From contig MGVW01000006.1 of the NCBI GenBank assembly GCA_001800675.1, positions 1 to 21,147 of the forward strand: a stretch of DNA of 21,147 bases, written 5' to 3'. Under the pieces are notes generated by a model, which saw nothing but the letters and a program-made list of their open reading frames with translations, had not been told where the DNA came from and did not search any database. The position numbers and the translations under genes were made by a program. The DNA is from Euryarchaeota archaeon RBG_13_57_23. GTDB taxonomy: Archaea; Thermoplasmatota; Thermoplasmata; UBA10834. Shown piece after piece: positions 13,640 through 21,052 of this stretch; the stretch's first letter is position 1, and the number at the start of each line of letters is the position of its first letter.

Positions 13640-14476
13640 ATGGCTGAGAAGAAATCTAAGAAAATAAAGGTAGCCGATAAGGTCGAGGAAAAAGAGGCCA
13701 AGCCCGCACCCGGGACACTCAACGTTTACGACCTCGAGGGCAATGTGACAGGACAGGCAGACCTGCCAACGTCGTTCAAGATAGAGTACAGGCCCGACGT
13801 GATCCGCCGGGCAGTGACTTCGATAGAGGCGAACGCACGACAGGCATTCGCGCCCGGCCCCAACTCAGGCATGAGACACTCCGTCCAGACCTGGGGGAAA
13901 GGAAGGGGTGTAGCCAGAGTACAGAGGCTGATGGACAGCTCGCACGCGGCCCAGTCGCCCAACAACGTGGGCGGAAGGCGCGCGCACCCGCCAAAGGTGG
14001 ACAAGGACCTCGGAAAGAAGCTCAACAAGAAGGAGCAGGTGCTGGGGAAGCTCTCAGCGCTGCATGCGACCAGCAGCTCCGAGATCGTCAAAGCCAGAGG
14101 CCACAAGTACAACGACAAGCTCACCGTCCCCGTCGTCGTCAAGGACGAATTCGAAGCGATCAAGACGACGAAGGAGGCAGTCAAGGCACTGTCCTTGATC
14201 GGCGTCTACGAGGATGTCGAGCGAGCCATGAACGGGAAGAAGATCAGGGCGGGCAGAGGCAAGATGAGAGGCAGGAAGTACAGGATGCCTAAGGCGTTGC
14301 TCGTCGTCGTCTCCAAGGACTGCGACGCATGGAACAGCATCAGGAACCTCCCGGGCATCGATGTCGCCACACCGAACGCGCTCAACGCGTCCATCTTGGC
14401 CCCTGGGGGAGCGCCTGGAAGGCTGATGCTTGTGACTGAGTCCGCTCTCCAGACAATCGGAGGCTGGCACAGATGA
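13640..14476 (+). CDS. rpl4: Large-subunit ribosomal protein uL4
   Basis: The 278-aa protein has a Lys/Glu-rich N-terminal extension of about 25 residues (MAEKKSKKIKVADKVEEKE) before TLNVYDLEGNVTG. The internal basic loop TWGKGRGVARVQR, then the globular part with GRGKMRGRKYRMPKALLVV and PGIDVATPNALNASILAPGG, identify archaeal uL4. It lines the nascent-peptide exit tunnel with its loop. In bacteria L4 represses its own S10 operon; whether that holds here is unknown, but it makes uL4 a candidate ligand for the leader. Its stop overlaps the uL23 start (ATGA). Confidence 0.97.
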   Translation: MAEKKSKKIKVADKVEEKEAKPAPGTLNVYDLEGNVTGQADLPTSFKIEYRPDVIRRAVTSIEANARQAFAPGPNSGMRHSVQTWGKGRGVARVQRLMDSSHAAQSPNNVGGRRAHPPKVDKDLGKKLNKKEQVLGKLSALHATSSSEIVKARGHKYNDKLTVPVVVKDEFEAIKTTKEAVKALSLIGVYEDVERAMNGKKIRAGRGKMRGRKYRMPKALLVVVSKDCDAWNSIRNLPGIDVATPNALNASILAPGGAPGRLMLVTESALQTIGGWHR

Positions 14477-14751
14477 GGCGCACGATCATTCTGCATCCGT
14501 ATGTGACTGAGAAGACGATGAACGCCATGTCCGGCACTCCCCAGCAGGACCTCAAGGACGGCAACAAGCTCGAGTTCGTCGTGCGCAAGGACTCCACGAA
14601 GACCGAGATCAAGAAGGCCTTCGAGGAGAGGTTCGAGGCGAAGGTGTCCAAGGTCAACGTCAAGCTCATGAAGGACGGCAAACACGCGATCATCAAGCTC
14701 AAGGAGGGCTACAGCGCCGAGGAGATCGGCATGAGGATAGGCATATTCTGA
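14473..14751 (+). CDS. rpl23: Large-subunit ribosomal protein uL23
   Basis: A 92-aa protein: TIILHPYVTEKTMNAM at the start, then NKLEFVVRKDSTKTEIKKAF and KVNVKLMKDGKHAIIKL. uL23 forms the docking site near the exit tunnel for SRP and nascent-chain factors. The ATG overlaps the uL4 TGA by 4 bp. The length is normal. Confidence 0.96.
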   Translation: MRRTIILHPYVTEKTMNAMSGTPQQDLKDGNKLEFVVRKDSTKTEIKKAFEERFEAKVSKVNVKLMKDGKHAIIKLKEGYSAEEIGMRIGIF

Positions 14752-14762
14752 GGTGATTCGAA

Positions 14763-15464
14763 ATGGGAAAGAGATTGATAACTCAGAGAAGGGGACGCGG
14801 CTTCGGCAGATACAAGTCCCCCAGGCATCTCAGGTTCACGGACGCCAGCCACCCGAGGATAAGGGAGGGCGTTGGCACCATAGTCGACTTCGTGCATGAA
14901 TCCGGTAGGATCGCTCCTCTCGCGAAGGTGTCATACGATGGCGTAGAGGAATTCATGATCGCCCCTGATGGCGCGTTTGTCGGCCAGCAAGTCACATTCG
15001 GCGTGCGAGGGGCTGTGGAGGCGGGCAACACGATGCCCGTCGGCAACATCCCGGAGGGCACGATAGTATACAACGTAGAATCTCAGCCCGGGGACGGCGG
15101 CAAGTTCGCCAGGACCGCGGGCAACGCGGCGACGATAGTCTCGCACGGGACGAAGACGGTCCTCCTGATGCCATCTGGCAAGTTCAAGGAAGTCGACCGC
15201 AAGTGCCTCGCGACGATCGGTCTCGTGGCAGGCGGCGGGCACAAGGAGAAGCCGTTCGCGAAGAGCGGCAAGAAGTTCTGGGCGTACCACGGAAAGGCCA
15301 AGGCGTACTTCAAGGTCAAGGGAGTCGCGATGAACCCGGTCAACCACCCCCACGGTGGTGGCGGCCACCCGCATGTCGGTACCCAATCCAGCGTGGGCAG
15401 GAACACCCCGCCCGGCAGGAAGGTCGGCAGGTTGGCTCCTCAGAGGAAGAAGAGGAAGGTGTGA
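14763..15464 (+). CDS. rpl2: Large-subunit ribosomal protein uL2
   Basis: A 233-aa protein of normal archaeal length. N-terminal MGKRLITQRRGRGFGRYKSP, SH3-like centre (GNIPEGTIVYNVESQPGDGG), and the conserved C-terminal motif AMNPVNHPHGGGGHPH that reaches the peptidyl transferase region and includes the histidine known to be functionally important. It ends QRKKRKV. GAGGTGATTCGAA precedes the ATG. It starts 11 bp after uL23. Confidence 0.97.
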   Translation: MGKRLITQRRGRGFGRYKSPRHLRFTDASHPRIREGVGTIVDFVHESGRIAPLAKVSYDGVEEFMIAPDGAFVGQQVTFGVRGAVEAGNTMPVGNIPEGTIVYNVESQPGDGGKFARTAGNAATIVSHGTKTVLLMPSGKFKEVDRKCLATIGLVAGGGHKEKPFAKSGKKFWAYHGKAKAYFKVKGVAMNPVNHPHGGGGHPHVGTQSSVGRNTPPGRKVGRLAPQRKKRKV

Positions 15465-15467
15465 TGA

Positions 15468-16133
15468 ATGGCCGATGAGAAGAAGAAGGACGCTCCGAAG
15501 CAAGATGCGAAGGCACCAGCAGCAGGCGGGAAGGCCCCTGCGGGCGGGAAAGCCCCAGCGGGCGGCAAGGCACCGATCGTTGGCGGCAAGGCCGGCGCGG
15601 CTGCTCCAGCAGCCGCTCCAGCTGCGGCCCCAGGTGCGGCCCCAGCGGCTCCAGTGCCTGAGAAGAAGGCGAAACCCTCCGCGCGGTTCACGGGATCAGC
15701 CAAGGCCGCGAGAAGGAAGATGAGGAAGAAGAAGAGCCAGATCCAGGCGCGCAGGAAGAAGGAGTTCACTTACAGAGGCTACACGATGGAGGAGCTCCTG
15801 AAGTTGCCGTTCGCAGAGATCATAGAGCTGCTCCCGGCGAGGGCCCGAAGAACATACATCCGTGGCCTCAACTCCGAGCAGGAGTCGTTCGTAAGGAGGC
15901 TCAGGGCATCGGAAAAGCCCGTGCGGACGCACAGACGGGAGATACCCATCCTGCCCGAGTTCGTCGGCAAGACGGTGCATGTCTACAATGGACACGAGTT
16001 CTCGCCTGTGGACATAAAGGCAGAGATGATAGGACACTACCTCGGGGAGTTCGCGCTCACCAGGAAATCTGTGAGGCACTCGGGTCTGGGGGTCGGCGCT
16101 ACCAGGTCCTCGAAGTTCATGCCGCTCAAGTGA
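15468..16133 (+). CDS. rps19: Small-subunit ribosomal protein uS19 with long Ala/Pro/Lys N-terminal extension
   Basis: The 221-aa protein is much longer than the usual archaeal uS19 (about 130 to 150 aa). The core starts near residue 98 (RKKEFTYRGYTMEELLKLP) and runs to SRHSGLGVGATRSSKF-like sequence at the end, with NGHEFSPVDIKAEMIGHYLGE. Residues 1-95 are low-complexity: three AGGKAP repeats (19-36), an Ala/Pro stretch, then a strongly basic segment (ARRKMRKKKSQIQARRKK). uS19 sits in the head of the 30S near the A site and the inter-subunit bridge. The extension is probably disordered and RNA-binding, a guess from composition. Confidence 0.94.
   Translation: MADEKKKDAPKQDAKAPAAGGKAPAGGKAPAGGKAPIVGGKAGAAAPAAAPAAAPGAAPAAPVPEKKAKPSARFTGSAKAARRKMRKKKSQIQARRKKEFTYRGYTMEELLKLPFAEIIELLPARARRTYIRGLNSEQESFVRRLRASEKPVRTHRREIPILPEFVGKTVHVYNGHEFSPVDIKAEMIGHYLGEFALTRKSVRHSGLGVGATRSSKFMPLK
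15522..15575 (+). repeat. Three 18-bp tandem repeats in the uS19 extension
   Basis: Units start at 15522, 15540 and 15558, each encoding A-G-G-K-A-P with a few silent differences. A shorter GGCGGCAAGGCC copy follows after 15581. The pattern suggests growth of the extension by slippage or duplication. Confidence 0.8.
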
Positions 16134-16142
16134 GGTGAAACA

Positions 16143-16592
16143 ATGGGATACACTCTTCAAACGGATCCGGAGACGACATCTCGCGCGGTCGGCGTGGAAC
16201 TCGGCATTTCTCCCAAGAAGAGCAGAGAGGTCTGCAAGATGCTCGTGGGCAAGAAGGTCGACGACGCGAAGGCCTATCTGAAGAGCGTCGCGGCGCTCGA
16301 AACGCCCGTGCCGTACACGCGGTACAAGATGATGCTCAGCCCGAAGCCGAAGGTCGGCCCGGGAAGATACCCGAAGAAGCCCGCGCTGGCCATACTGCGC
16401 GTTCTCGAGAGCGCACAGTCCAACGCGGAGTACAAGGGGCTCGATGCGGACAACATGCGGGTGAAAGTGGCTGCCGCGCACAGGGGAAGGATAGAGAAGG
16501 CCATGATGCCGAGGGCGCAGGGCCGGAGCACCCCGTGGAACGAGCAGACCACGAACATCGAGATCATATTGGAGGAGATCAAGGCGTCCTAG
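16143..16592 (+). CDS. rpl22: Large-subunit ribosomal protein uL22
   Basis: The 149-aa protein shows the archaeal uL22 pattern: LGISPKKSREVCKMLVGKKV, then YPKKPALAILRVLESAQSNAEYKGL and the beta-hairpin tip region VKVAAAHRGRIEKAMMPRAQGRS that reaches into the exit tunnel. It ends TNIEIILEEIKAS. GAGGTGA lies 7 nt before the ATG. Confidence 0.96.
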   Translation: MGYTLQTDPETTSRAVGVELGISPKKSREVCKMLVGKKVDDAKAYLKSVAALETPVPYTRYKMMLSPKPKVGPGRYPKKPALAILRVLESAQSNAEYKGLDADNMRVKVAAAHRGRIEKAMMPRAQGRSTPWNEQTTNIEIILEEIKAS

Positions 16593-16612
16593 GGACGACC
16601 GGAGGGAAATGA

Positions 16613-17641
16613 ATGGCTAGCGAGAGGAAGTTTGTCACTGAGAACATCCGGAGACACCTGCTCAGGGAGTACATGATGGCCAAGGTCGGCAGGGCGGGCT
16701 TCGGAGGGCTGGACGTTCAGAGGACGCCTATGGGCACGCGGGTCACCCTCATGACCGAGAGGCCAGGATTGGTCATCGGCCGCAGGGGAGAGGCCATCAA
16801 GATGCTGACCAAGGCGATAGAGGAGGAGTTCAAGTTCAACAACCCGCAGATCGAGGTCCAGGAGGTACCCAACCCGAACCTGAACGCTCAGATCATGGCG
16901 GAGAAGCTCGCCAACGCGCTCGAGAGGGGCTGGCACTTCAGAAGGGCCGGGCACTCGACCGTCAGGAGGATCATGGACTCCGGCGCGAGAGGTTGCCAGG
17001 TCGTCATAGCCGGTAAGCTCACGGGCGCGAGGCACAGGACTGAGAAGTTCAAGGAGGGCCACATAAAGTACTGCGGCCAGGCCAAGCTGGACTTCATGGA
17101 GCACGGATTCGCGACGGCGAAGCTGAAGCCCGGTGTGATGGGCATCACGGTCCAGATCATGAATCCGAACGCGAGGCTTCCGGACGAGATCGATATCATA
17201 CCTCCGCCTCCAGAGGCAGCGCCCGCAGTCGAGGCGCCGAAGCCGGCCGCCGAAATGGCCGCCGAGGAGAAGAAGGCTGCCGAGGCGGTGCAGGCTCTGA
17301 AGAAGGAAGCTGCGCCTGCTGCCGGAGCGGTCGCGAAGCCGAAAAAGCCGCGGAAGAAGAAGGCCGAGGGAGCGCCTGAGGGACCCACACCCGCGACAAC
17401 GCCTTCGGGAACGCCCGCATCACCAGGAGCTGAAGAGAAGAAGGTGGTTCGGAAGCGCAAGAAGAAGGAGCCTACGGATGCGGCCGCGGTTCCAGCCAAA
17501 CCGACGACGGAAGCGATCACCGAGGTGAAGCCGGAGGCGATCACACTCGTCGAACCCAAGCCGCTGGCCGAGGTACCCGAGAAGAAGCCTGAAGAGAAGA
17601 AGGCCGAGAGTCCCCCGGTCGAAGAGAAGAAGGAGGCCTGA
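16613..17641 (+). CDS. rps3: Small-subunit ribosomal protein uS3 with about 145-residue K/E/A/P-rich tail
   Basis: The 342-aa protein has a normal uS3 core (1-196): ASERKFVTENIRRHLLREY, the KH domain with GLVIGRRGEAIKM (52-64), ERGWHFRRAGHSTVRRIMDS, and AKLKPGVMGITVQIMNP. Residues 197-342 are an unusually long low-complexity tail, with IIPPPPEAAPAVEAPKP, several KKPRKKK / RKRKKKE basic clusters and a Pro/Glu-rich end. uS3 forms part of the mRNA entry channel. Archaeal uS3 is usually about 200 to 250 aa, so this tail is roughly 100 residues longer than common. It is followed by uL29 after 5 bp. Confidence 0.95.
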   Translation: MASERKFVTENIRRHLLREYMMAKVGRAGFGGLDVQRTPMGTRVTLMTERPGLVIGRRGEAIKMLTKAIEEEFKFNNPQIEVQEVPNPNLNAQIMAEKLANALERGWHFRRAGHSTVRRIMDSGARGCQVVIAGKLTGARHRTEKFKEGHIKYCGQAKLDFMEHGFATAKLKPGVMGITVQIMNPNARLPDEIDIIPPPPEAAPAVEAPKPAAEMAAEEKKAAEAVQALKKEAAPAAGAVAKPKKPRKKKAEGAPEGPTPATTPSGTPASPGAEEKKVVRKRKKKEPTDAAAVPAKPTTEAITEVKPEAITLVEPKPLAEVPEKKPEEKKAESPPVEEKKEA

Positions 17642-17646
17642 GCCGG

Positions 17647-17943
17647 ATGGCGTTGCTGCGACCCAAGGAGCTCAGGGCGATGAGGTCCGAGGACATCAAG
17701 GCCAAGTTCAAGGAGCTGAACGACGAGCTCATGCACGAGAGGGGCATTGCCGCGATGGGCGGGGCGCCCTCGAGTCCAGGCAAGTTGCGCGCGCTGAGGA
17801 CGAGCGTCGCTCGGATACACACGGTCATGCGGGAAACGGAGCTGGCTGAGGCCAAGAAGAAGCCCGCGATCCAGAAGAAAGAACAACCCAAGGAGAAGAA
17901 GAAGGAGAAGGCTGTGAAGCCGACGAAGGAGGAGAAGAAGTAA
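17647..17943 (+). CDS. rpl29: Large-subunit ribosomal protein uL29 with lysine-rich tail
   Basis: In this 98-aa protein, residues 1-68 form the two-helix hairpin of uL29 (ALLRPKELRAMRSEDIKAK, LNDELMHERGIAAMGG, LRTSVARIHTVMRE). The last 30 residues are a Lys/Glu/Pro tail (QPKEKKKEKAVKPTKEEKK). uL29 sits beside uL23 at the exit tunnel. The stop overlaps the aIF1 ATG by one base (TAATG). Confidence 0.95.
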   Translation: MALLRPKELRAMRSEDIKAKFKELNDELMHERGIAAMGGAPSSPGKLRALRTSVARIHTVMRETELAEAKKKPAIQKKEQPKEKKKEKAVKPTKEEKK

Positions 17944-18236
17944 TGGCAGGAATTTGCTCGGTCTGTGGACTTCCGGAAGAGCTGTGCATGTGTGAGCAGA
18001 TTGCGAAGGAACAACAGAAGATAAGGATACTCACGGACACCAGACGCTACGGCAAGATCGTGACCGTTGTCGAGGGCATCGACAGCACGGACATCGACCT
18101 GGACGACCTAGCGAGGAAACTCAAGACCAGGTGCGCTGCGGGCGGTACCGCCAAGGATGGCAGGATCGAGTTGCAGGGCGAGCACAAGAGGAAGGTCAAA
18201 GAGGTCCTCGAGGAGCTGGGGTTCTCCGTGGAGTGA
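17943..18236 (+). CDS. Translation initiation factor aIF1 (SUI1 family)
   Basis: This 97-aa protein has an N-terminal cysteine cluster (Cys5, Cys8, Cys15, Cys17 in ICSVCGLPEELCMC) before a SUI1 domain: KIRILTDTRRYGKIVTVVEGI, LARKLKTRCAAGGTAKDGRI, VLEELGF. aIF1 binds the 30S P-site region and guards start-codon fidelity. The pattern RCAAGGTAKDGRI is the conserved basic loop. The cysteines could form a small zinc site. Placement after uL29 and before Rpp29 matches many archaeal S10 operons. Confidence 0.94.
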   Translation: MAGICSVCGLPEELCMCEQIAKEQQKIRILTDTRRYGKIVTVVEGIDSTDIDLDDLARKLKTRCAAGGTAKDGRIELQGEHKRKVKEVLEELGFSVE

Positions 18237-18249
18237 GGAAACCGAGCAT

Positions 18250-18513
18250 ATGAATTCACAAGATTTCCGGAGACGAGAGCTCATAGGACTTGAAGTGGAG
18301 GTCATCGAGTCCACGTGCCAGGAGCACCTTGGAATCAAGGGCCGGGTCGTGGACGAGTCGAAGAACACCTTCACCATTGAGCAGGGAGGGCGCGAGAAGA
18401 TGGTGCCCAAGGACTGCTGCAAGTTCAGGTTCGCGGAAGGCGAGGGCTCGTATGTGGTCTCCGGGAAGGACATCAAGTTCAGACCTGAGGACAGGATCAA
18501 GAAAGTACGGTAA
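18250..18513 (+). CDS. rnp1: Ribonuclease P protein component 1 (Rpp29/Pop4 family)
   Basis: The 87-aa protein begins MNSQDFRRRELIGLEVEVIE and continues GIKGRVVDESKNTFTIEQGG, VPKDCCKFRF and IKFRPEDRIKKV, an Sm-like barrel as in archaeal Rpp29. It binds the specificity domain of RNase P RNA, paired with Rpp21. The frame is open upstream to 18157 but that part overlaps aIF1 in another frame; the ATG at 18250 is the family start, with GAGG at 18236-18239 upstream. The partner Pop5 is in the first part of the window. Confidence 0.92.
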   Translation: MNSQDFRRRELIGLEVEVIESTCQEHLGIKGRVVDESKNTFTIEQGGREKMVPKDCCKFRFAEGEGSYVVSGKDIKFRPEDRIKKVR

Positions 18514-18524
18514 GGTGAGATGCG

Positions 18525-18887
18525 ATGGCGAACAAGGTCAAGAAGACAGCCGCAGCCGGCGTGAAGGACATAGGTCTCGACGTCGAGGCTCCTAAGAGCC
18601 CGTGCAAGGACCAGCACTGCCCGTTCCACGGCAGGCTGTCGGTTAGAGGGATGGTCCTGGACGGGATCGTCGTCTCAGCGAAGATGCAGGGCACGATCAC
18701 CGTGCAGAGGGAGTACATGAGGTACGTTCCCAAGTACGAGAGGTACGAGAAGCGCACCAACAGCTACCTCGCGCACGCTCCTTCCTGCATACATCCGGAG
18801 CTCGGGGACAGCGTGAGCATTATGGAATGCCGCCCCCTGAGCAAGAGAGTGAGCTACGTAGTCATTGAGAATAAGAAGCAGGGGTGA
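18525..18887 (+). CDS. rps17: Small-subunit ribosomal protein uS17
   Basis: A 120-aa protein with an OB fold: archaeal N-terminus VKDIGLDVEAPKSPCKDQHC, then HGRLSVRGMVLDGIVVSAKM, TVQREYMRYVPKYERYEKR, AHAPSCIHPELGDSVSIMEC. uS17 is a primary 16S rRNA binding protein. GGTGAGATGCG precedes the ATG. Normal length. Confidence 0.96.
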   Translation: MANKVKKTAAAGVKDIGLDVEAPKSPCKDQHCPFHGRLSVRGMVLDGIVVSAKMQGTITVQREYMRYVPKYERYEKRTNSYLAHAPSCIHPELGDSVSIMECRPLSKRVSYVVIENKKQG

Positions 18888-18892
18888 GCGCG

Positions 18893-19291
18893 ATGAAGGG
18901 CATTCCAGGAAGACAGACCAGAGGTATACCGACCGGGGCGAGGCTAAACTGCATCGACAACACTGGAGCGAAGATCGTCCAGGTCGTAAGCGTTCCCAAC
19001 TACCACGGCACCAAGAGAAGGTTGCCGAACGCCGCCTTGGGCGAGATGATGGTCATCACAGTGAAGAAGGGCACCCCAGAGGTGCGCAAGCAGCTCTTCA
19101 GGGCGGTCATCGTGCGCCAGAGGAGACCGTTCAGAAGGCCTGAGGGCACGATGGTCCAGTTCGAGGACAACGCGGTGGTCCTAGTCACCGATACTGGTGA
19201 GACGAAGGGCACTGACATAAAAGGCCCGGTCGCGCGAGAGGCCGCCGAGAGGTGGCCGAGGATCGCGGCGACGGCCTCGATGATCGTGTAG
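18893..19291 (+). CDS. rpl14: Large-subunit ribosomal protein uL14
   Basis: The protein is 132 aa from the ATG at 18893. Landmarks: RLNCIDNTGAKIVQVVSV, LGEMMVITVKKGTPEVRKQL, RAVIVRQRRPFRRPEG, DNAVVLVTDTGETKGTDIKG. uL14 forms an inter-subunit bridge and contacts initiation and silencing factors; SBDS/EFL1-type maturation acts next to it. A GTG at 18884, overlapping the uS17 stop, would add three residues, but GGGGTGA (18881-18887) sits at ribosome-site distance from the ATG, so the ATG is preferred. Confidence 0.95.
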   Translation: MKGIPGRQTRGIPTGARLNCIDNTGAKIVQVVSVPNYHGTKRRLPNAALGEMMVITVKKGTPEVRKQLFRAVIVRQRRPFRRPEGTMVQFEDNAVVLVTDTGETKGTDIKGPVAREAAERWPRIAATASMIV

Positions 19292-19300
19292 GTGAATGCG

Positions 19301-19675
19301 ATGATGACCAAAAGCACGAAGGCGAGGAAGCAGAGGAAGGCGAGGTACAACGCCCCCCTGCACAAGAAGAGACGCATGGTCTCCGCGCACCTGGACTCGG
19401 CCCTGATGAGCGAGTACAACGTCCGCTCGGTTCCAGTCAGAAAAGGGGATACAGTCAAGGTCGTCCGCGGGAACGAGGACTTCAGGAAGATCGAGTCGAA
19501 GGTCGCGAGAGTGGATGTCAAGAACCTCAAGATCATAGTCGAGAACGTCACGGTGCCGAAGGCAGATGGCACCCAGAAGCCGAAGCCTATCGACCCGTCC
19601 GATGTTGTGATCACCAAGTTGGATCTCTCCGACCCGTGGAGGAAGGAGAAGCTCGACAGCCTGAAGGGGGCGTGA
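19301..19675 (+). CDS. rpl24: Large-subunit ribosomal protein uL24
   Basis: A 124-aa protein with an N-terminal basic arm (TKSTKARKQRKARYNAPLHK), then a KOW motif (VPVRKGDTVKVVRGNED). uL24 is an early assembly protein near the exit tunnel. The frame is open from a GTG at 19292 that would add MNA, but AGGTGA (19290-19295) fits the ATG at 19301; the ATG at 19304 is a further alternative. Confidence 0.94.
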   Translation: MMTKSTKARKQRKARYNAPLHKKRRMVSAHLDSALMSEYNVRSVPVRKGDTVKVVRGNEDFRKIESKVARVDVKNLKIIVENVTVPKADGTQKPKPIDPSDVVITKLDLSDPWRKEKLDSLKGA

Positions 19676-19681
19676 GGGCAG

Positions 19682-20392
19682 ATGAAGAAACACGTCAAGA
19701 GGATGGCCGCGCCGAACAGCTGGGCGATTCCGAGGAAGACGAGCCACTGGGTGACAAAGCCCAGGCCAGGCCCGCACGGAACACAGGGTTCGATGCCGCT
19801 CCTAGCGGTCGTCAGGGACATGCTGAAGCTGTGCGACAACTCGCGAGAGGCGAGGTTCATCATCGGTGGCCGTGGCATAACGGTCGACGGACGCGTGGTG
19901 ACCGACTACAAGTTCCCGGTCGGGCTGATGGATGTCGTCACCGTACAGAAGACGAAGCTGAGCTACAGGATGCTGGTCGACTACAAGGCGAAACTGCAGC
20001 TCGTAGCCATAGACGACACGGAGAAGGGTTGGAAGCTAGCGCGGGTCGACAACAAGGCCGTCCAGAGGAAAGGCAAGGTACAGCTGAACCTGCACGACGG
20101 CAGGTGCATCGTGCTCCCGAAAGACCAGTACAAGACAGGCGATGTGCTGAAGCTCGAGGTCCCTTCCCAGAAGATCATGAAGGCGTTCAAGCTCGAGAAG
20201 GGCAACATGGCGATGCTAGTCGGTGGAGCGCACCCGGGAGCGGTCCGGGTCATCGAGACCTACCAGATAAGGAGAGGCTCTGCGCCGAACCTGGTCACAT
20301 TCAAGGAAGGCGGCAGCACGGTCAAGGAGAACGTGTTCGTCGTCGGGGACAAGGCCCCTGAGATCAAGCTGCTGGAGGCGAAGGTCGCATGA
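19682..20392 (+). CDS. rps4e: Small-subunit ribosomal protein eS4
   Basis: This 236-aa protein is archaeal/eukaryotic-specific: MKKHVKRMAAPNSWAIPRKT, PHGTQGSMPLLAVVRDML, an S4 RNA-binding segment (FIIGGRGITVDGRVVTDYKF), LMDVVTVQKT, then VGGAHPGAVRVIETYQIRRG (KOW) and NVFVVGDKAPEIKL. No bacterial homologue exists. GGGGGCGTGAGGGCAG precedes the ATG. The stop overlaps the uL5 start (ATGA). Confidence 0.96.
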   Translation: MKKHVKRMAAPNSWAIPRKTSHWVTKPRPGPHGTQGSMPLLAVVRDMLKLCDNSREARFIIGGRGITVDGRVVTDYKFPVGLMDVVTVQKTKLSYRMLVDYKAKLQLVAIDDTEKGWKLARVDNKAVQRKGKVQLNLHDGRCIVLPKDQYKTGDVLKLEVPSQKIMKAFKLEKGNMAMLVGGAHPGAVRVIETYQIRRGSAPNLVTFKEGGSTVKENVFVVGDKAPEIKLLEAKVA

Positions 20393-20898
20393 CCGACATG
20401 AGGGAGATACGGCTGCACAAGGCAGTTGTGAACATCGGGGTCGGGGACGCAGGCGAGCGCCTGCTCAAGGCCGAGAAGGTCCTGAAGATGATCACTGGCA
20501 AGAAGCCCGTCAGGACCAAGGCGAAGACGACCAACAGGGACTTCGGCATCAGAGAGGGCATGCAGATAGGATGCAAGGTGACGCTCAGAGGCAAGGAGGC
20601 CGAGGAGTTCGTGAAGAAGGCCTTCTGGGTACGCGAGAACCGGATCGCCAACTATTCGTTCGACCCCGAGGGCAACTTCTCGTTCGGCGTCCAGGACTAC
20701 ACTGACTTTCCAGGGATGAAATACGACCCCGAGATCGGCATATTCGGGCTGGACGTGTGCGCTGCCATCGGGAGACCTGGGCGCAGGATCTCACAGAGGC
20801 GCGCCCTTCGGAGGAAGGTGCCGACCAATCAGAGGGTCACTAAGAAGGAAGGCGTGGAATTCGTCAAGAAGAAGTTCGGCGTGGAGGTGGTCGATTGA
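20389..20898 (+). CDS. rpl5: Large-subunit ribosomal protein uL5
   Basis: A 169-aa protein: MREIRLHKAVVNIGVGDAGE, KMITGKKPVRTKAKTTNRDF, IREGMQIGCKVTLRG, FGVQDYTDFPGMKYDPEIGI, typical of uL5, which binds 5S rRNA and the P-site tRNA. The ATG overlaps the eS4 stop, and its own TGA overlaps the TTG of uS14. Confidence 0.96.
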   Translation: MTDMREIRLHKAVVNIGVGDAGERLLKAEKVLKMITGKKPVRTKAKTTNRDFGIREGMQIGCKVTLRGKEAEEFVKKAFWVRENRIANYSFDPEGNFSFGVQDYTDFPGMKYDPEIGIFGLDVCAAIGRPGRRISQRRALRRKVPTNQRVTKKEGVEFVKKKFGVEVVD

Positions 20899-21041
20899 AG
20901 CCCAAGAAGAAGTTCGGCAGATCAGAAGGCTGCAAGAGATGCGGCCGCAAGCGGGGCATCATCAGACGCTACGGGATGCACCTTTGCAGACAGTGCTTCA
21001 GAGAGGTCGCCCCACACATCGGCTTCAGGAAGTACTCGTGA
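20895..21041 (+). CDS. rps14: Small-subunit ribosomal protein uS14, zinc-binding type
   Basis: A 48-aa protein: KPKKKFGRSEGCKRCGRKRG, then YGMHLCRQCFREVAPHIGF. Zinc ligands are Cys13, Cys16, Cys31 and Cys34 (C-X2-C, 14 residues, C-X2-C). The start is TTG at 20895, overlapping the uL5 stop; no ATG exists before the conserved part. uS14 is in the 30S head near the A site. It is short but complete for the archaeal family. Confidence 0.93.
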   Translation: MKPKKKFGRSEGCKRCGRKRGIIRRYGMHLCRQCFREVAPHIGFRKYS

Positions 21042-21052
21042 GGTGAGATGAC

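Noticed and set aside
19252..20361. 369-codon plus-strand frame across uL24 and eS4
   Set aside because: Shadow in another frame of two certain ribosomal genes; extreme Arg/Gly/Glu composition.
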